In this document: piece after piece, positions 62,499 to 64,000 of the stretch | Layout: every line of letters starts with the position of its first letter | How positions within the stretch are numbered: position 1 is the first letter of the stretch | Origin: Mycobacterium barrassiae | GTDB lineage: Bacteria; Actinomycetota; Actinomycetes; Mycobacteriales; Mycobacteriaceae | Length of the DNA: 64,000 nt | Reading direction: 5' to 3' | Assembly: GCF_025822765.1 (NCBI RefSeq) | Contig: NZ_JACKUK010000029.1 | Coordinates: forward strand, 310,001 to 374,000 | The notes under the pieces: model-generated | Database searches by the model: none | What the model was told of the DNA's origin: nothing | What the model saw: the letters and a program-made list of their open reading frames with translations, nothing else | Position numbers and translations under genes: made by a program

Positions 62499-62554
62499 GA
62501 CTCTGCGCTCACGGCGGCGAAAAGCCGTGCGATCGGCGCCCTCAGCGCAGAGTC
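62499..62554 (+). terminator. Long inverted repeat after the DUF3566 gene
   Basis: Perfect 11-bp arms GACTCTGCGCT (62499-62509) and AGCGCAGAGTC (62544-62554), with a smaller internal stem ACGGC/GCCGT (62511-62525). It begins 3 nt after the stop codon and precedes the tRNA-Ile promoter. A terminator for the gyrBA-DUF3566 unit is the simplest reading. Confidence 0.6.
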
Positions 62555-62597
62555 AACGTGTCCAGGCTCACCCCCGGCCCCGCAGCGCATCCGCGGT

Positions 62598-62627
62598 TTG
62601 GGCGGGAGCTTACGATTGCGGTAGTCT
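62598..62627 (+). promoter_or_regulatory. Predicted tRNA-Ile promoter (TTGGGC-N18-TAGTCT)
   Basis: -35/-10 pair with 18-nt spacing, 25 nt upstream of the mature tRNA 5' end. Transcription probably continues through the 37-residue ORF to tRNA-Ala. Confidence 0.5.
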
Positions 62628-62652
62628 CGTCGCTCGGCCGTACCGGCAGAAC

Positions 62653-62726
62653 GGGGCTATAGCTCAGGCGGTTAGAGCGCTTCGCTGATAACGAAGAGGT
62701 CGGAGGTTCGAGTCCTCCTAGCCCCA
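62653..62726 (+). tRNA. ileT: tRNA-Ile (GAT anticodon)
   Basis: 74-nt cloverleaf. Acceptor GGGGCTA pairs with TAGCCCC, the D-loop is AGCTCAGGCGGTTAGAGC, the anticodon loop CTGATAA carries GAT, and the T-arm is GGAGGTTCGAGTCCTCC. The discriminator is A and CCA is not encoded, so PcnA must add it. Confidence 0.97.
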
Positions 62727-62742
62727 CGGAAAGGTTCACACC

Positions 62743-62856
62743 ATGAGGGTTGTGGTGCTGCTCGCCACAGCGGTCGCGGCGGTTGTCGCCGTGACGCTCT
62801 GGCGGTCTCGGCACGGAGTCGAGGTGTGGCACGCGGCGGCCGACGTGCCGGCCTGA
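62743..62856 (+). CDS. 37-residue DLW-39-like membrane peptide
   Basis: Small ORF between the two tRNA genes, starting MRVVVLLATAVAAVVAVTLW and ending GVEVWHAAADVPA. One hydrophobic helix precedes a short basic and acidic tail. A GGAAAGG Shine-Dalgarno sits 8 nt before the ATG. Length, the tRNA-Ile/tRNA-Ala location and the helix-tail pattern fit the actinobacterial DLW-39 family; here the D-L-W signature reads E-V-W. Function is unknown. It is easily missed by gene callers because of its size. Confidence 0.75.
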   Translation: MRVVVLLATAVAAVVAVTLWRSRHGVEVWHAAADVPA

Positions 62857-62869
62857 ATCATCCCGTCGA

Positions 62870-62942
62870 GGGGCCTTAGCTCAGTTGGTAGAGCGCTGCC
62901 TTTGCAAGGCAGAAGTCAGGGGTTCGAATCCCCTAGGCTCCA
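62870..62942 (+). tRNA. alaT: tRNA-Ala (TGC anticodon)
   Basis: 73-nt cloverleaf. Acceptor GGGGCCT pairs with AGGCTCC (one G-U pair), the D-arm is AGCTCAGTTGGTAGAGC, anticodon arm CTGCC-TTTGCAA-GGCAG carries TGC, and the T-arm is AGGGGTTCGAATCCCCT. The discriminator is A with no encoded CCA. Confidence 0.97.
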
Positions 62943-62952
62943 CTCACACCAG

Positions 62953-63735
62953 TCATTCGTCGCTGGGGGCGATCAACCCGAGACCACCGTCGTAGCGCGG
63001 GTACAGCAGCCGGCCCCGCCCGCTCGCGGGCTCTGTGTAGAACAAGAAGTGCAGATTCTGCTCGCGCATCCGATCCTCAGCGGCGGCGTCGGTCAGTGTC
63101 GGCACCGGATGCGAGTTGACGACCAGTGGCACCGGAGGGGTGGCGGCTGCAGGCGACCACGACCACCCGGGCGGGTACATCTGGTGCTGACGTGCCAGCC
63201 GAAGGCCGGACGGTCCTGCGCGATACACCACCGCGTCCTCCCCGGCCTCGAAATCGGCGAACAGATACACGTCGTAGTCCATCGCATCCATCGCCGCGAC
63301 CGCCTCCAGCGGTGTAATCCGTTGCAGAACATAACTTTTGCGGCGGACCAGCTGCGCGTCGGAGTGGGCGGCGAGCAGACGGCGTGACAAATCGGGCCAC
63401 GGCCCGGGACGCCACGGCCCCCACACACGCACGATCTGGCGGTCCAGGCGGGACAGGGCCGTCGGCAGATCGCCCAGCCCTGCCGTGACCACCTGCGCTC
63501 GGGTCGGCACGCCGCGCACCGACAGGTTCACCTGGACGAGCTGCTTCGCATCCCCGATGGTGGCCACCCGAACCCGCGCGCCCCCAGTGATTCCACGATG
63601 CTGCAGCACCCTGCCGACACCACGCGCAATGTAGTAGGCATCGCTCGCGCGCAGCGAACCGTCCGAAAGCACGGAGACTTCGGGAAACTCGGGCGCGCAG
63701 GGGGATTCGACCTCGGGTCCGAGGCGGTCAATCAT
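62953..63735 (-). CDS. rafH: RafH-type ribosome hibernation/dormancy factor (Rv0079-like)
   Basis: The 260-residue protein has an N-terminal ribosome-binding-like domain (AYYIARGVGRVLQHRGITGG, ARVRVATIGDAKQLVQVNLS). The C-terminal S30AE/HPF-like domain has DRMREQNLHFLFYTEPASGR followed by GRLLYPRYDGGLGLI. ITPLEAVAAMDAMDYDVYLF and DAVVYRAGPSGLRLARQHQM closely match M. tuberculosis Rv0079 (RafH), a DosR-regulon factor that stabilises 70S ribosomes in hypoxia. I chose the ATG with a GGAGAG Shine-Dalgarno (MIDRLGPE). A DosR-like box lies about 80 nt upstream. It is convergent with tRNA-Ala. Confidence 0.88.
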   Translation of the reverse strand: MIDRLGPEVESPCAPEFPEVSVLSDGSLRASDAYYIARGVGRVLQHRGITGGARVRVATIGDAKQLVQVNLSVRGVPTRAQVVTAGLGDLPTALSRLDRQIVRVWGPWRPGPWPDLSRRLLAAHSDAQLVRRKSYVLQRITPLEAVAAMDAMDYDVYLFADFEAGEDAVVYRAGPSGLRLARQHQMYPPGWSWSPAAATPPVPLVVNSHPVPTLTDAAAEDRMREQNLHFLFYTEPASGRGRLLYPRYDGGLGLIAPSDE

Positions 63736-63809
63736 CGTTCTCTCCATGTTCTCGTCCCCCGAACTGCGCAGACGTAAGAAGGCTTACGCGTCGCCGGGGG
63801 CCGGGAAAA

Positions 63810-63823
63810 GGGCCGAAAGGCCC
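63810..63823 (-). promoter_or_regulatory. Candidate DosR (DevR) box
   Basis: On the minus strand the 14-mer reads GGGCCTTTCGGCCC, close to the DosR consensus GGGACTWWAGTCCC (differences at the fourth and the central/right half-site positions, all of kinds I recall in natural boxes). It is centred about 80 nt before the rafH start, and could also serve the divergent VOC gene. A CGTAAG/CTTACG dyad lies between box and gene (63773-63788). Confidence 0.55.
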
Positions 63824-63897
63824 TACACGGACCACAGAGCCTCGACAAAAGTTGGGCCAGAATCGATGCGGACGCGAGTTAGCTATAGGAGGCTCGA

Positions 63898-64000
63898 TTG
63901 AGCGACTACGAAGTGAAGATGATTGTGTTGTCGACCGACGACCTGGATGAGTCGATCCGGTTCTACAGCGAGACCCTCGGGATGCCACTGAAGTTCCGCG
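63898..64000 (+). CDS. VOC (glyoxalase/bleomycin resistance) family protein, partial 5' end
   Basis: Thirty-four codons before the right edge read LSDYEVKMIVLSTDDLDESI then RFYSETLGMPLKFR. This is the typical first beta-alpha-beta module of the vicinal oxygen chelate fold (VxVxDLxxSxxFYxxxLG pattern). The TTG start has a strong AGGAGG Shine-Dalgarno at good spacing. The rest of the gene is outside the window, so metal ligands and function cannot be judged. It is divergent from rafH. Confidence 0.8.
   Translation, partial: MSDYEVKMIVLSTDDLDESIRFYSETLGMPLKFR

Overview
The window is the replication-origin region of a mycobacterial chromosome, most likely a rapidly growing species (Mycolicibacterium type). 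The evidence is high GC, mycobacteria-specific families throughout (EccA1/EccB1, EspG1/EspH, MurJ fused to a pseudokinase, CwlM, LpqN-like proteins), the rpmH-dnaA-dnaN-recF-gyrB-gyrA core, and three fast-grower hallmarks: gnd between dnaN and recF, a glucosylglycerate hydrolase gene, and the ponA1-ino1-leuS block lying to the left of the origin. Comparisons with M. tuberculosis and M. smegmatis are from memory, not from alignments.

Layout, left to right. (1) Positions 1-4560, minus strand: start of an ESX-1 type VII secretion operon (espF, espG1, espH, eccA1, eccB1; the last runs off the left edge). (2) About 5.0-27.6 kb: a block equivalent to M. tuberculosis Rv0051-Rv0036c in inverted orientation (GT87-like transferase, ponA1, DUF5318, DUF1707 protein, PadR regulator, ino1, alpha/beta hydrolase, LLM oxidoreductase, GntR, MarR, leuS, Mtc28-like protein, AlgH protein, MFS, TIGR03084). 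It carries extra genes: an amino-acid ABC importer with fused binding protein and permease, glucosylglycerate hydrolase and an SDR. (3) 27.6-29.2 kb: a secreted protein and an IclR regulator at the synteny junction. (4) 29.3-48.8 kb: the Rv3906c-Rv3924c block: Asp-rich repeat protein, pcnA, mutT4, DUF6049 protein, murJ, sigM and its antagonist, trxB2-trxA, cwlM, acetyltransferase-like protein, parB-parA with three parS sites, rsmG, khpB/jag, yidC, yidD, rnpA, rpmH. (5) 48.8-51.5 kb: dnaA promoter, dnaA and the dnaA-dnaN oriC spacer. (6) 51.5-62.5 kb: dnaN, gnd, recF, DUF721 gene, gyrB, gyrA with a full-length homing-endonuclease intein, and a DUF3566 gene. (7) 62.6-64.0 kb: tRNA-Ile, a 37-residue DLW-39-like ORF, tRNA-Ala, a RafH-type ribosome hibernation factor with a DosR-like box upstream, and the start of a VOC/glyoxalase-family gene cut by the right edge.

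Functionally the centre couples replication initiation (dnaA, oriC, dnaN), segregation (parA/parB/parS), topology (gyrase), membrane and ribosome biogenesis (rpmH, rnpA, yidD, yidC, rsmG) and cell-wall synthesis (murJ, cwlM, ponA1). Many genes overlap by 4 nt (ATGA/GTGA). Many others start 6-9 nt after a TANNNT -10 hexamer, which suggests leaderless transcripts.

I see no insertion sequences, prophage or CRISPR array, and no clearly unknown multigene system. The most interesting signals are the intein, parS sites built into coding sequence, a repeated intergenic palindrome, a palindrome at the predicted dnaA transcription start, and the block rearrangement.
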